The notes: generated from the sequence alone by a model not told the origin. Shown: positions 36,138-45,592, numbered from the stretch's first letter. The stretch is 64,000 bases of DNA from an uncultured Flavobacterium sp. (GCA_937773775.1 CALJVL010000004.1:20083-84082), one strand, 5' to 3'. Made by a program: numbers and translations.

Positions 36138-37238
36138 TTAAATCGCCTCAAACAATTTCCCTGGCAACGGTCGTACCACTCCTTTCAGCTCCATGTTCAA
36201 GAGCATTCCTGAAATTTTATAAATGGGGAAATCACAACGCAGAGCAATGATATCCATTAGTTCTTTTCCGGTTTTTAAGAGATAGTCATAGACTTTTTGT
36301 TCATCATCCTCAAGAGTCACAAACAATTGTTTTTGTACGGGTCTAGATTCTTTCTGAATATCCCAGTTCAAAATATAGATCAAATCAGCGGCGCTAGTGA
36401 GTACGTTTGCTTTTTGGGTCTTAATTAGGTTGTTGCAGCCTTGGGAGTATTTGTCAGTTACCCGTCCCGGAACAGCAAAAACATCGCGGTTGTAATCGTT
36501 GGCCATATTAGCCGTAATCAACGAACCCCCCCGATCAGCTGATTCTATTACGATGGTCGCCTCCGATATTCCGGCTACGATTCGGTTTCTACGGACAAAA
36601 TTTTCTTTATCCGGATTGGAGGAACTCCAGAACTCGGTCATAAAACCACCATTTTCTTCCACTTTCGCGACATACTTCTTATGCGATTTGGGGTAAATTT
36701 GGTTCAAACCATGCGCCACAACTCCAATAGTCTGTAGCTTGTGTTCCATCGCCAATTGATGTGCGACAATATCCACTCCATAAGCAAAACCGCTCACTAT
36801 GATGGGATCCAATGGAGCTAAATCCTCAATTAGCTTTCTACAAAACTCCATTCCGTAAGAAGTGATTTGCCGGGTTCCTACAATACTGATGATCCTTCTA
36901 TTTTTCAAATCGATATTTCCTGAGGTGAACAGTAAAAGCGGCCCGTCGATGCAATGTTTCAATCGGTCAGGATAGTTTTCGTCCTGAAAAGAAACGACAT
37001 TAATGTCATTTGATTTGACGAACTCTAACTCCTTATTCGCTTTTTCAAAAACGGATTTGTTTTTTAAGCTTTTTAATAGAATAGAACCCACGCCGTCAAT
37101 GGCAGCCAATTTTACAGTTTTAGTTGCAAAAACCGCTTCGGCGGAACCACAATGAGTCAGCAGTTTCTTTGCCATGATGTCACCCACTCCCTCTACTCTT
37201 TGTAAGGCCAATAAATAAAACAAATCTTGCTCTGTCAT
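36138..37238 (-). CDS. dprA: DNA-processing protein DprA
   Basis: Binds incoming single-stranded DNA and loads RecA during natural transformation. The complete 366-residue protein has an N-terminal helix-hairpin-helix-like region, the Rossmann-fold core (SIVGTRQITSYGMEF, VSGFAYGVDIVAHQLAM, ESADRGGSLITANMA) and a C-terminal winged-helix domain. Its last 167 codons are repeated in the fragment at 32362. It is adjacent to the HU/SPOR gene divergently. Confidence 0.93.
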   Translation of the reverse strand: MTEQDLFYLLALQRVEGVGDIMAKKLLTHCGSAEAVFATKTVKLAAIDGVGSILLKSLKNKSVFEKANKELEFVKSNDINVVSFQDENYPDRLKHCIDGPLLLFTSGNIDLKNRRIISIVGTRQITSYGMEFCRKLIEDLAPLDPIIVSGFAYGVDIVAHQLAMEHKLQTIGVVAHGLNQIYPKSHKKYVAKVEENGGFMTEFWSSSNPDKENFVRRNRIVAGISEATIVIESADRGGSLITANMANDYNRDVFAVPGRVTDKYSQGCNNLIKTQKANVLTSAADLIYILNWDIQKESRPVQKQLFVTLEDDEQKVYDYLLKTGKELMDIIALRCDFPIYKISGMLLNMELKGVVRPLPGKLFEAI

Positions 37239-37306
37239 CCTAAATAATTGTGTCTGAAAAGTATAAAATTATTATGTCAATTGTTAATAAAATTTGTGAA
37301 TAAAAT

Positions 37307-37336
37307 TTTGATAACTTATTTGGTTGTATAACTTTG
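37307..37336 (+). promoter_or_regulatory. Bacteroidetes-type promoter of the HU/SPOR gene
   Basis: A -33 TTTG at 37307-37310 and a -7 TAACTTTG at 37329-37336 are separated by 18 bp, the expected spacing. The ATG of the gene is only 5 bases downstream, so the transcript would be leaderless or nearly so. Confidence 0.65.
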
Positions 37337-37341
37337 TATAC

Positions 37342-38277
37342 ATGAACATTCAACCCTACATCGCTCAACTATTATATCGTTATCAATGTGTTACCGTTCC
37401 AGGTTTCGGTGCATTCTTGACGGAAATTCAATCGACTCAATGGGTTGAGAGCGCAAATTCGTTTTTTCCTCCAAAAAAAATGATTTCTTTCAATGCCAAT
37501 TTAAAAAATAATGATGGTCTGTTAGCCAATCATATTGCTCAATCTGAAAAGACATCCTATGATTATGCTGTAAGCGCAATTCAATATGAAGTTTTAAACT
37601 GGAGAAAAGCACTTGAATTCAATGGCGTGCTTTCTATTAAAAATATTGGTGATATTATCGTGAATGCTGATGGAAATTTAGTTTTCACTCCAATTATTCA
37701 AGCGAATTATTTGTCGAGTTCCTTTGGTTTAACTTCATTTGTTTCTCCTATTGTTAAAAGAGAAATCTTCGAACAAAAAATAGAAGCACTTGCAGAAAGC
37801 AAAGTAATCTCTTTAGACAGTGAAGAAAGAAAAGGAAATTCTTATTTAAAATATGCGGCGATTTTTATATTGGGGCTTGGTTTAACTGGCAGTGTTAGTT
37901 ATTCCATTTACCAAAATCAAATTGCTACGGAAACAGTTCTTGTTGAAACAGCTGTTCAAAAACAAGTACAAAACAAAATTCAAGAAGCGACCTTCTTTAT
38001 AAAAAGCCCTTTGCCGGCAGTGACCCTATCCGTAAAAGAAAGCAAAATGTCCTATCATGTGGTAGCAGGTGCGTTTAGAGAAGAAAAAAATGCACAACAA
38101 ATATTTGAACGCCTCTCTAAATTAGGCTATAAAGCAAAGCGCATCGCTCCTAACAAATACGGATTATTTCCGGTTTTGTATGGCAGCTACGCCACTTTAT
38201 CAGAAGCAAACAAAGTAAAAACAGAAGTTCAAGAAAAGGATAATCCAGCAGCTTGGCTTTTGATACAGTCTTTATAA
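37342..38277 (+). CDS. CCDC81-type HU domain protein with C-terminal SPOR domain
   Basis: A 311-residue inner-membrane protein found in Bacteroidetes. The N-terminal part begins NIQPYIAQLLYRYQCVTVPG, typical of the CCDC81-like prokaryotic HU domain. One membrane helix follows (about residues 172-192, AAIFILGLGLTGSVSYSIY). The C terminus is a SPOR domain that binds denuded peptidoglycan (YHVVAGAFREEKNAQQIFER, ending in PAAWLLIQSL). I start at the ATG at 37342 because of the promoter; an upstream in-frame ATG at 37324 is inside that promoter. Confidence 0.87.
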   Translation: MNIQPYIAQLLYRYQCVTVPGFGAFLTEIQSTQWVESANSFFPPKKMISFNANLKNNDGLLANHIAQSEKTSYDYAVSAIQYEVLNWRKALEFNGVLSIKNIGDIIVNADGNLVFTPIIQANYLSSSFGLTSFVSPIVKREIFEQKIEALAESKVISLDSEERKGNSYLKYAAIFILGLGLTGSVSYSIYQNQIATETVLVETAVQKQVQNKIQEATFFIKSPLPAVTLSVKESKMSYHVVAGAFREEKNAQQIFERLSKLGYKAKRIAPNKYGLFPVLYGSYATLSEANKVKTEVQEKDNPAAWLLIQSL

Positions 38278-38302
38278 TACATAGAATTTTTACGATTTAA
38301 AC

Positions 38303-38341
38303 ACCTCCAAAAAGCGCAAAGCTATTTGGGGGTATTTTTTT
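38303..38341 (+). terminator. Terminator after the HU/SPOR gene
   Basis: The arms acctccaaa and tttgggggt pair with one G-T wobble across a short spacer that itself can form a small inner stem. A run of T follows. Confidence 0.75.
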
Positions 38342-38432
38342 AGGAGCTTTTTCCAGCTATCCGCTGTATCTCTTGTGGCAAACCCCGCAACAAGAGGATG
38401 CCGCTTTTATCTGGGCTACTGGGATTCATTTT
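38341..38432 (+). ncRNA. Candidate structured RNA (Flavo-type element)
   Basis: A 7 bp inner helix (ctcttgt 38370-38376 with acaagag 38390-38396) encloses a 13-base loop. A 4 bp outer helix (ccag 38353-38356 with ctgg 38411-38414) encloses an internal loop with near-symmetrical sides around atccgct and tgccgct. I recognise the pattern agctatccgct ... gccgct ... gggct as a recurrent intergenic element in Flavobacterium genomes, possibly related to the Flavo-1 RNA. The remaining bases to 38808 hold no gene. Confidence 0.4.
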
Positions 38433-38808
38433 CAAAAAGAAAAAAATGTGTTAATTAACTAAATTTATGGCACGCAGATCCCACTAATTTAGAAATCTAA
38501 AAGCAGATTCTTATAGCTAATAAAGTTTGATTGTTTATTCGAAAAGTGTTAATGATTTAGGACTTCAAGCCCCAGAATGACAAAACAGGCAAGTTTCAAA
38601 AGACCGTTATCACGAAACACTCCTCCCGCACTCTTTTTGTACGTTTTAACGATTCAATTACCATAAAACACAGATTTGATGCTTAAATTGTAAATCTCTG
38701 TAAAAACAGCTAATTTAGAATAAAAAAAGCGACTCAGGAAAACTTCCTAAATCGCTAATTTTAAAAATTACTGCCTTGGACGGCAAGTTTGATTATCAAA
38801 TCCTAATA
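38433..38808. other. Gene-free stretch
   Basis: About 375 bp of AT-rich sequence between the structured element and the EthD-like gene. I see no open frame with coding character, no clear promoter and no repeat other than weak stems. Confidence 0.6.
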
Positions 38809-39117
38809 TTAGATAATCTCACTAATTTGAAGTTCTCCTTCGACATTAGTGTAATTAGGCACATCTGCTGCAAATTTTGCTGCGTGAGGTGCAAAAGAAG
38901 ACTGAAAAGTCGCTATGGAATCAAACGTCAAATGAGCAATGGCTACATAAGGTGCTAATTCGCCGGGCACTCTTCCGCCCAGGCCTAGGTTCAATTCCAT
39001 GCCTTTTAAAGCATCTCCTAAAGATTCAGCAATCATTGGAAGGTGCGAATTTTTATAATAATCGACATCAAATTTGGTCTCTGGACCGTTTGGATACATT
39101 ACGCTTACTTTTATCAT
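38809..39117 (-). CDS. EthD family protein
   Basis: A 102-residue dimeric ferredoxin-fold protein of the EthD family (MIKVSVMYPNGPETKFDVDY, HLPMI). Members are enzymes or accessory proteins of small-molecule and ether degradation; the substrate here is unknown. It is codirectional with the AhpD-like and TetR genes and about 200 bp downstream of them. Confidence 0.85.
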   Translation of the reverse strand: MIKVSVMYPNGPETKFDVDYYKNSHLPMIAESLGDALKGMELNLGLGGRVPGELAPYVAIAHLTFDSIATFQSSFAPHAAKFAADVPNYTNVEGELQISEII

Positions 39118-39189
39118 GGTGTTTTTTTGTTTTAAATATTAGTCACAAATCTCATTTTATAAAACTTATATTCTCGCTAGTACCATATC

Positions 39190-39270
39190 GCGGCCCGAGC
39201 TGAGTGGAGCTCTTCTTTGTGCAGCGTAGCGGAACAAAGAAAGCGGGAACGGAGGGCGGATAAGCTGCCC
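39190..39270 (-). other. Second, diverged structured intergenic element
   Basis: On the minus strand, cccg/cggg outer pairs and a tctttgt/acaaaga inner helix enclose a 13-base loop, as in the element at 38341. The sequence carries cttatccgc near its 5' side. The internal loops differ, so the relation is less certain. It lies between the AhpD-like gene and the EthD gene, both minus, and might serve as an RNA element in that transcript. Confidence 0.3.
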
Positions 39271-39311
39271 AAATAAATAAAATGCTCTTTGTAAATTGAT
39301 TTAGTTTTTAA

Positions 39312-39860
39312 CTATTTTTTCCAAGCAAACTTCTGGAATGCTGCATCTACCGGCGTGTTTGCGATATGGTTGGTGTAGTTGCTAATTACTTTTTGGGAAA
39401 CGCCAAGAATGATATCTAAAACCTGTCTTTCGCCGTATCCTGCGGTATAGAACGCTTCTAGTTCTTCTTGAGAAACAATACCACGGTTACGAACAATAAT
39501 TAAGGTCATAACACGTAAAGATTCTAGTTTTGGGTTGGCCAAAGGAGTTTCATTACGTAAGGCTTCAGTAATTGCTTCGTCAACTTTCATCATTGCAGCG
39601 ATACCTGTATGCGCTGGCACACAGTAATGGCAAGCCTGTTCCACGTTGATTGATTGCCAAACTACGGTCAATTCTTCTTCATTGAAAGAAGAATCTACAA
39701 ATAACTGGTGTAAGCTCTGGTAGGCTTGAAGTAATCCTGGAGCACCGGCTAAAACGCCATGAAGACCTGGTATCATTCCGTATGCTTTTTGAGAATCTTC
39801 TAATAATGATTTACTTGCTTCTGGAGCTGATTCGATAGTATGAACTTTTAATGTTGTCAT
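39312..39860 (-). CDS. Carboxymuconolactone decarboxylase/AhpD-like protein
   Basis: A 182-residue all-helical protein of the AhpD-like superfamily. The redox motif is in VEQACHYCVPAHTGI (CxxC followed by His), typical of alkylhydroperoxidase-like members. It is probably involved in peroxide or electrophile detoxification. It is directly downstream of a TetR repressor, so regulation by it is likely. Confidence 0.88.
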   Translation of the reverse strand: MTTLKVHTIESAPEASKSLLEDSQKAYGMIPGLHGVLAGAPGLLQAYQSLHQLFVDSSFNEEELTVVWQSINVEQACHYCVPAHTGIAAMMKVDEAITEALRNETPLANPKLESLRVMTLIIVRNRGIVSQEELEAFYTAGYGERQVLDIILGVSQKVISNYTNHIANTPVDAAFQKFAWKK

Positions 39861-39933
39861 AGTTTTAATTTTAATTTATTATTATTCATGTTAATATATC
39901 TAAGCACACACTTAGTTTTCGCTAAAAAAAACC

Positions 39934-40497
39934 TTAGATTTTTCTGAAAGTTAATTCAATATAATCATCGATTTCTTTAGTATTGTTTAATCTTGATGCT
40001 GCAGCTAAACCGTGTTTTGCTAATAATAAATAGTTCGCTTGCTTCTCGATGTTTGCTTCGTCCTTTGAATTATCAGCTCTTAATTTCGTAATGAAAATCG
40101 CTTTAAGATTATCCATGAATTCGGTCATTTGCTCGCTGATAATTTGATCCTCGATGTCGGCAAATTCATTGTAGGTGTTGGTCAGTAAACAACCTTTATG
40201 ATCCCCCAATTCTGACGGCATCCTTACCGAATCATAGAAAAACGCTTTGATGTCATTCACTCCGTCTGTTCCGTCTTGTAATTTCTCGAAAATAGAATAT
40301 ATTTTGGTTTTATAACATTTCAAGCTTTCTAAGAAAACGCCATGTTTGTTGCCAAAACTTGCATAAATAGAAAATTGGTTGATGCCCATTTCTTTTTCCA
40401 ACATCCGTACGGAGGTATTTTGATACCCATTGCGCCAGAATAAAGACATTGCTTTTTCTATTACTTCTTCTTCGCTATATTGTTTACTTCTTGCCAT
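39934..40497 (-). CDS. TetR-family transcriptional regulator
   Basis: A 187-residue repressor. The N-terminal HTH reads VIEKAMSLFWRNGYQNTSVR and NQFSIYASFGNKHGVFLESL; the rest is the helical ligand-binding domain, with a TetR_C-like feature (CLLTNTYNEFADIEDQI). It is the first gene of the minus-strand stress cluster with the AhpD-like and EthD genes. The divergent 300 bp before the NAD-binding gene may contain its operator, but no clear palindrome was seen. Confidence 0.9.
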   Translation of the reverse strand: MARSKQYSEEEVIEKAMSLFWRNGYQNTSVRMLEKEMGINQFSIYASFGNKHGVFLESLKCYKTKIYSIFEKLQDGTDGVNDIKAFFYDSVRMPSELGDHKGCLLTNTYNEFADIEDQIISEQMTEFMDNLKAIFITKLRADNSKDEANIEKQANYLLLAKHGLAAASRLNNTKEIDDYIELTFRKI

Positions 40498-40815
40498 TAC
40501 TTTTTATTATAATACAAAACTAAGCAGATGCTTTGAAATAAAAAAGTGTTTAACAGACTTTAACGCTAAACATAAAAAAACAAAGGCTATTTTTTTAAAC
40601 TAATTCTTGCAACGATCAATTTATGGTTGCTTCCAACTACGATTGATGAAAGCGCTTTTACACTCGAATGATTTCCGAAATAAAATGTGGACAATAAGAG
40701 TCCTTGTTATCACTTTGGTCAAACCCTATCTTAAAAGATGTTAAAAAGTAATAAACTGAAGTTAAACAGCTTTTCCGTTCGCCTTTAGTATAACTAGTTT
40801 TTGTATCTTGAGAAT
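40498..40815. other. Intergenic region of about 320 bp
   Basis: Between the TetR gene (-) and the NAD-binding gene (+). It probably carries both promoters but no strong TAnnTTTG box or dyad stands out. No gene is evident. Confidence 0.5.
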
Positions 40816-41448
40816 ATGGAAAATATATTAGTAGCAGGTGCTAATGGCGCCACAGGAAAAAAAATAGTAGCCCTTTTAAATAAATCTCAAAATTATAATG
40901 CTATTGCTATGGTTAGAAAAGAGGATCAACAAGCCTATTTTAAAGATCAGAACATTCAAACTGTTTTGGGCGATTTAGAAAATGATATTTCTTCTCTTTT
41001 TACCAATAAAATTGATCGTGTGCTATTTGCCGCAGGTTCAGCTGGCAAAAGTGTGATTGGTGTAGACCAAGAAGGCGCAAAAAAATTAATAAATGCATCT
41101 AAGAGTGCCAATGTTAAAAAGTTTGTAATGTTGAGTTCTATGGGAGCTGACAAACCCGAAGAAGCTACCCAACTACAAGATTATTTGAAAGCAAAACACA
41201 ATGCCGATGAATATTTAAAGAATAGCGGTCTAAAATATAGCATTGTAAGACCCGGAACTTTGACCAACGAGCCTCCGTTAGAAATGATCGAACTAGAGCA
41301 AAAATTGAATCAGCACGGCGAAATCAGTAGAGCAGATGTAGCTCAAACCTTAGTGCAAAGCTTAGAAGATAAAACGGCTCCAAATGCCACCTTCGAAATC
41401 ATAAAAGGAGACACTCCGATTCTGAAAGCTCTTGAAAAAGTGAGTTAA
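40816..41448 (+). CDS. NAD(P)-binding oxidoreductase (NmrA/YwnB-like)
   Basis: A Rossmann-fold protein of 210 residues, atypical short-chain dehydrogenase type. The dinucleotide motif AGANGATGKKIVALL is at the N terminus, and the internal LSSMGADKPEE and SIVRPGTLTNEPP are typical of the NAD(P)H-binding flavin-reductase-like family. I use ATG 40816; an in-frame TTG at 40801 is less likely. A strong terminator follows. Confidence 0.88.
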   Translation: MENILVAGANGATGKKIVALLNKSQNYNAIAMVRKEDQQAYFKDQNIQTVLGDLENDISSLFTNKIDRVLFAAGSAGKSVIGVDQEGAKKLINASKSANVKKFVMLSSMGADKPEEATQLQDYLKAKHNADEYLKNSGLKYSIVRPGTLTNEPPLEMIELEQKLNQHGEISRADVAQTLVQSLEDKTAPNATFEIIKGDTPILKALEKVS

Positions 41449-41505
41449 GAGAACATATATTACGCAGTTTAGATTTAAACGAGAATATAATTATTGATTC
41501 AAACT

Positions 41506-41550
41506 AAAAAACCGAAAGAACTTTACTGTATAAAGTTCTTTCGGTTTTTT
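41506..41550 (+). terminator. Rho-independent terminator after the NAD-binding gene
   Basis: A 20 bp perfect stem (core accgaaagaacttta) with a 5-base loop and a T tract. The A-rich left arm would also work as a terminator on the opposite strand for the MFS gene. Confidence 0.9.
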
Positions 41551-41664
41551 TTATGTATAGAACTAAGCAACTACGCATTATAGCAACTTATTTGAATTTA
41601 CTATTCAAATGACTTATAGGTTTCTCTAAACTCTTCCCTCTTTTCTTCCTAATTAAATTTTGCT

Positions 41665-42879
41665 TTAAAGATTTGAAATTCTTCGTTTCTCGTCTATTTT
41701 TAAATAAATAAGCAAACTAACTCCCAAAGCGGCACATATTGAAAAACCAACGAATAGTGGCAAGGCTCTCTCTGAAATAAACCCGCCAATATATATACTA
41801 ATAGGAACGGCCATAATTGTAGAAATAAAACCGGTTACCGCTGCCGCAATCCCTGCAATGTGTCCTACTGGTTCCATAGCCAGGGCGCGTAAATTTCCGA
41901 AAAGAAAACCAATGCTAAAAAATTGTAATGCAAAAAATAGCAACAAAATACGAATATCGGGATTAACATTGTTATAAAATAAGCCAACATAGGTCGCCGA
42001 AACAACAAAGAAAGAAATTAAGGCGCCAGTGACTAATTTTTCCATACCATATTTAATAACTAGTACTCCATTTAGAAAAACAGCAGCACCAATAGAGATA
42101 GCAAGTCCAGCGAAAATAAATGGAAATTCTTCTTTTAGATCATATTGATTCTGAAATATTTGCTGTGAACTACTCAGATAGACCATAAAAGATCCCGTAA
42201 TAAATCCTTGAATAACGGTAAACCCAATAGTTTTTTTAGATTTAATCAGTTCTTTAAACTCTCCTATAAATCCCTTTGTGGTAAAAACTTTCTTGTTTTC
42301 AATTGATAAAGTCTCTGGTTGTCTCTTCCAAAACCACAACGTAACAAGTATACTAATGATAACTTGAATATAAAAAATCCCATGCCAGTTATAATAGTCG
42401 AGAACAAATTTACCCATAGCAGGAGCCACCACAGGAACCAATATAAAAACAACAGTAACAAATGACATGATACGCGCCATATAATCTCCGCTGTACATAT
42501 CACGAATAATCGCGATACTTATGGTTCTTGGAGCAGAAAGACCTGCTCCCTGCAAGATCCTTCCTATAACCATCATTTCTAAACTTGTGGCATTTACACA
42601 GATGAAACTAGCGCCAATAAACAAAGCAAAACCCATATAAACTACAGGCTTTCTCCCTAAACTATCTGAAAGCGGACCGAAAACTAAGGGGCCAAATCCA
42701 AGTCCTAGAAAGATCATTGTGATGAGTAATTGATTATCAACAACATCTGTAGTGCCTATTGATATCCCAATAATTTGTAGTGCTGGCAATAAAGCATCAA
42801 TTGCTAATGCTACTACAGACATTAGTGAAGCCATAAGTGCGACGAACTCAAATTGAGAAGTCTTTATATTTTTTTGCAT
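41665..42879 (-). CDS. MFS multidrug exporter, Bcr/CflA-like
   Basis: A 12-helix major-facilitator drug:H+ antiporter of 404 residues from the ATG at 42877-42879 (MQKNIKTSQ). An upstream in-frame ATG at 42939 adds 20 residues that do not look like a transporter N terminus. The conserved loop FGPLSDSLGRKPVVYMG and the motif ILQGAGLSAPRTISIAIIRD are typical of the Bcr/CflA group. Confidence 0.88.
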   Translation of the reverse strand: MQKNIKTSQFEFVALMASLMSVVALAIDALLPALQIIGISIGTTDVVDNQLLITMIFLGLGFGPLVFGPLSDSLGRKPVVYMGFALFIGASFICVNATSLEMMVIGRILQGAGLSAPRTISIAIIRDMYSGDYMARIMSFVTVVFILVPVVAPAMGKFVLDYYNWHGIFYIQVIISILVTLWFWKRQPETLSIENKKVFTTKGFIGEFKELIKSKKTIGFTVIQGFITGSFMVYLSSSQQIFQNQYDLKEEFPFIFAGLAISIGAAVFLNGVLVIKYGMEKLVTGALISFFVVSATYVGLFYNNVNPDIRILLLFFALQFFSIGFLFGNLRALAMEPVGHIAGIAAAVTGFISTIMAVPISIYIGGFISERALPLFVGFSICAALGVSLLIYLKIDEKRRISNL

Positions 42880-43118
42880 CTTGCAAAAATAAGATTTTGA
42901 ATTGGTTTCGACACTGTTTTTTGGGATTCCAAGAATCAAATATTATGTAGCTTGCAATGCAGAAAGTAGTTTTTCGAATCAGATTAAATTTTAATCGCTT
43001 GAATATACTTCCTAGCCGACACATCGATAGCGGAATTGTTAATATTCTTTAAAGAAATACAGCGAATAACGAAACTTACAATATTAAAAAAACAATCATT
43101 CTGCTCCTGATTTTAAAA

Positions 43119-45392
43119 TTAATTCAAACTTGCTTTAAACATCCTTAGTTCATCCCAAGAGTACTTATCGCCAAATTGCTCTTTCATAGCAGTCAGTGAT
43201 TCTTCTTTATAATGCTTAAAGGCTTCCCCCAATTCCTTGATTTTGTCTTGCGGCAAAATGTCCTGCACACTAACTTTTTTGGATTGAATCAACTTGACTA
43301 AATGGCTCTCTATGGTTTGGGTCGTCAGTTTTCTGATTGTCGCAATGTCCTGGATGGACTTCTTCTCAAGCCAGAGATTGTGAGTTATGTCCACGGTGGA
43401 TTTTTTAGGCGTTTTTGAATCTAGCTTTTTCTTTGCAGTGTAGCGTTGTAAATCTTTTTCGTCTTCAATCAACGTGACATGCACTTTCTTGAATTGATTT
43501 TGAATCGCCTCGGTTTTTCTTGTTAGGTATTTTTTTATTTCGTCAGAAGTTAATTTTTCTTTAGAAATAGGCTCTCCTGCCACCACGGTTTCGATCAGCA
43601 ATTTGGCTTTCATCAATCGCAAAACAGCTTTGGTCTGTAATTCTTCCAAAACGATCAGTTCGTCATAAAAAACCTTCACTTTCTTGATGCGCTTTACCTC
43701 TTCGAGTTTCCATAGGATTTCGAAAACCAAATCGTCCATTGGTTTCAGGAAATAACTGAAAGCTGCTTCTATTCTTTCGGATACGTGAATCAAATCAACC
43801 GTTTCTGATTTGAAGATTTTATTGAGCTGTAGAATGAAGTTTTTGGAAGGGTCCATCAACGAATCGATCGAATTCAGCTGTTTTGCTGCCCAAACGGAAT
43901 GCTTCGATTTCTCAGAGCTTTCTGATTTTTCCGAATAACTAAATTTGTGGTTACGCCATTCCTGTGCCAATTCAGCCCATTCAAAACTGTTAATGAGATA
44001 ATTATGTATAAAATTTTTGGTTTCGAAATGCAACGAATTCTTCAACAATTCATCTGAGGCCTTATTCAGCGAATAATCCATGACATCCTGGTCATTAGAA
44101 ATACCATTCATTCGTAACGGAGAGAGCAATACAAGGCCCTCTAATGATCGTAACCGCGACAAGGCTACATACGCTTGTCCTGGCATAAAAACCTGCGAAA
44201 CATCGATTGCCGCTTTGTCAAAAGTCAGACCTTGACTTTTATGGACCGTAATGGCCCAAGCCAACTTGATAGGGTAATGGACAAAGGTTCCCAAAACCTC
44301 TTCCTCTATTTCCTTAGTCGCTTGATCTACTTTGTATCGAATGTTTTGCCATTCGTACTTCTCAACTTCAATCGTTTTGTCCTCTTCTGGAAAATGAACA
44401 AGAATTTCTTGACTGGACAACGACTTGATAATACCCATCTTCCCGTTGAAATAATTCTTCTCCATTGACGTATCGTTTTTCACAAACATCACCTGCGCAC
44501 CTATTTTAAACTTTAAATTTTCTTCTATCGGAAATATTTTTTCAGGAAAGTCACCCACAATATCCGGTTTATATGTAATTAATTCGCCTTTCAAATCATG
44601 TAAAGCCTGCGAATTCATCGCATCCGCTTTTGCGTTATGCGTTGTCAGCGTTATATATCCTTTATTCGCCTTCAGATCAAAATCAGGTTTGACATATTTG
44701 TTCAACACCTGAATGTCTTCAGCAGAAATTTGATTGTTACGCAAATTATTCAAAACAGAAATAAAGGTGGAATCGGTCTGACGAAAGATCTTAGACAATT
44801 CAATATACAGTGGTGGGTTTTGTTGCACCACATGCGAATGAAAAAAGAATTTCCCCTTGTAATATGCACGCAACGTCCGCCACTCTTCATCCCGAATTAC
44901 GGGAGGCAACTGTAATAAATCACCTATGAACAAAACCTGTACCCCTCCAAAAGGAGTTGTCTTCTTGCGGACCGTCTGCATCATATAATCCATGGCGTCC
45001 AACAAATCCGCACGAAGCATACTTACTTCATCAATAATGAGTAATTCCATATTGCGAATCACTGATTTCTTAAGACCGCTCATTTTGAAATGTCTGCGCA
45101 AAGTATCCTTTGACTCAAATTTAACTGTTTCCGTAAACTGCGATTCGACATTAAACGCAGGGATAAAACCACCAAAAGGCAATTGAAACATCGAGTGGAC
45201 CGTTACACCGCCAGCATTTAAGGCGGCAATTCCTGTAGGAGCGACCACAACAGTGTTTTTATGAGTCGTCTCGATAATTTCCCTCAGCAGCGTAGTCTTT
45301 CCTGTACCCGCTTTCCCGGTCAAGAAGATAGACCGTTGTGTTTGATTGATAAATTGTAAGGTGTATTCTGCGGCTTCGGATATGGCTTGCAT
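43119..45392 (-). CDS. Pif1/RecD-like DNA helicase with C-terminal HTH
   Basis: A 757-residue superfamily 1B helicase. Walker A is FLTGKAGTGKTTLLREII (residues about 23-40); motif II is LLIIDEVSMLRADLLD; later motifs include WAITVHKSQGLTFDKA and AYVALSRLRSLEGLVLLSPL. A helical middle region follows and the C terminus ends in an HTH of the type seen behind RecQ-like helicases (SIQDIATIRKLTTQTIESHL). It probably unwinds DNA 5' to 3'. Confidence 0.88.
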   Translation of the reverse strand: MQAISEAAEYTLQFINQTQRSIFLTGKAGTGKTTLLREIIETTHKNTVVVAPTGIAALNAGGVTVHSMFQLPFGGFIPAFNVESQFTETVKFESKDTLRRHFKMSGLKKSVIRNMELLIIDEVSMLRADLLDAMDYMMQTVRKKTTPFGGVQVLFIGDLLQLPPVIRDEEWRTLRAYYKGKFFFHSHVVQQNPPLYIELSKIFRQTDSTFISVLNNLRNNQISAEDIQVLNKYVKPDFDLKANKGYITLTTHNAKADAMNSQALHDLKGELITYKPDIVGDFPEKIFPIEENLKFKIGAQVMFVKNDTSMEKNYFNGKMGIIKSLSSQEILVHFPEEDKTIEVEKYEWQNIRYKVDQATKEIEEEVLGTFVHYPIKLAWAITVHKSQGLTFDKAAIDVSQVFMPGQAYVALSRLRSLEGLVLLSPLRMNGISNDQDVMDYSLNKASDELLKNSLHFETKNFIHNYLINSFEWAELAQEWRNHKFSYSEKSESSEKSKHSVWAAKQLNSIDSLMDPSKNFILQLNKIFKSETVDLIHVSERIEAAFSYFLKPMDDLVFEILWKLEEVKRIKKVKVFYDELIVLEELQTKAVLRLMKAKLLIETVVAGEPISKEKLTSDEIKKYLTRKTEAIQNQFKKVHVTLIEDEKDLQRYTAKKKLDSKTPKKSTVDITHNLWLEKKSIQDIATIRKLTTQTIESHLVKLIQSKKVSVQDILPQDKIKELGEAFKHYKEESLTAMKEQFGDKYSWDELRMFKASLN

Positions 45393-45556
45393 CAGGCGAA
45401 TAAATTAAGGAGGGATAACATTAGGACTGCCTTAGCCATCCCCCATACAAGGAATGAATTAAAGTACTGTAAAAGTAGCTTTTTTCTAGTCCAAAAAACC
45501 GTATCATCTCAAAATATCAAGCCAATACTCCAAAATAGAAAGGGACTCAAAAAAAG

Positions 45557-45592
45557 CAATGCCTTTATTCTAAAAGCAGAATAAAGGCATTG
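45557..45592 (-). terminator. Terminator of the OmpH-like gene
   Basis: A perfect 15 bp stem (caatgcctttattct with its complement) with a 6-base loop. A seven-T tract follows on the minus strand, 24 bp after the gene's stop. Confidence 0.88.
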
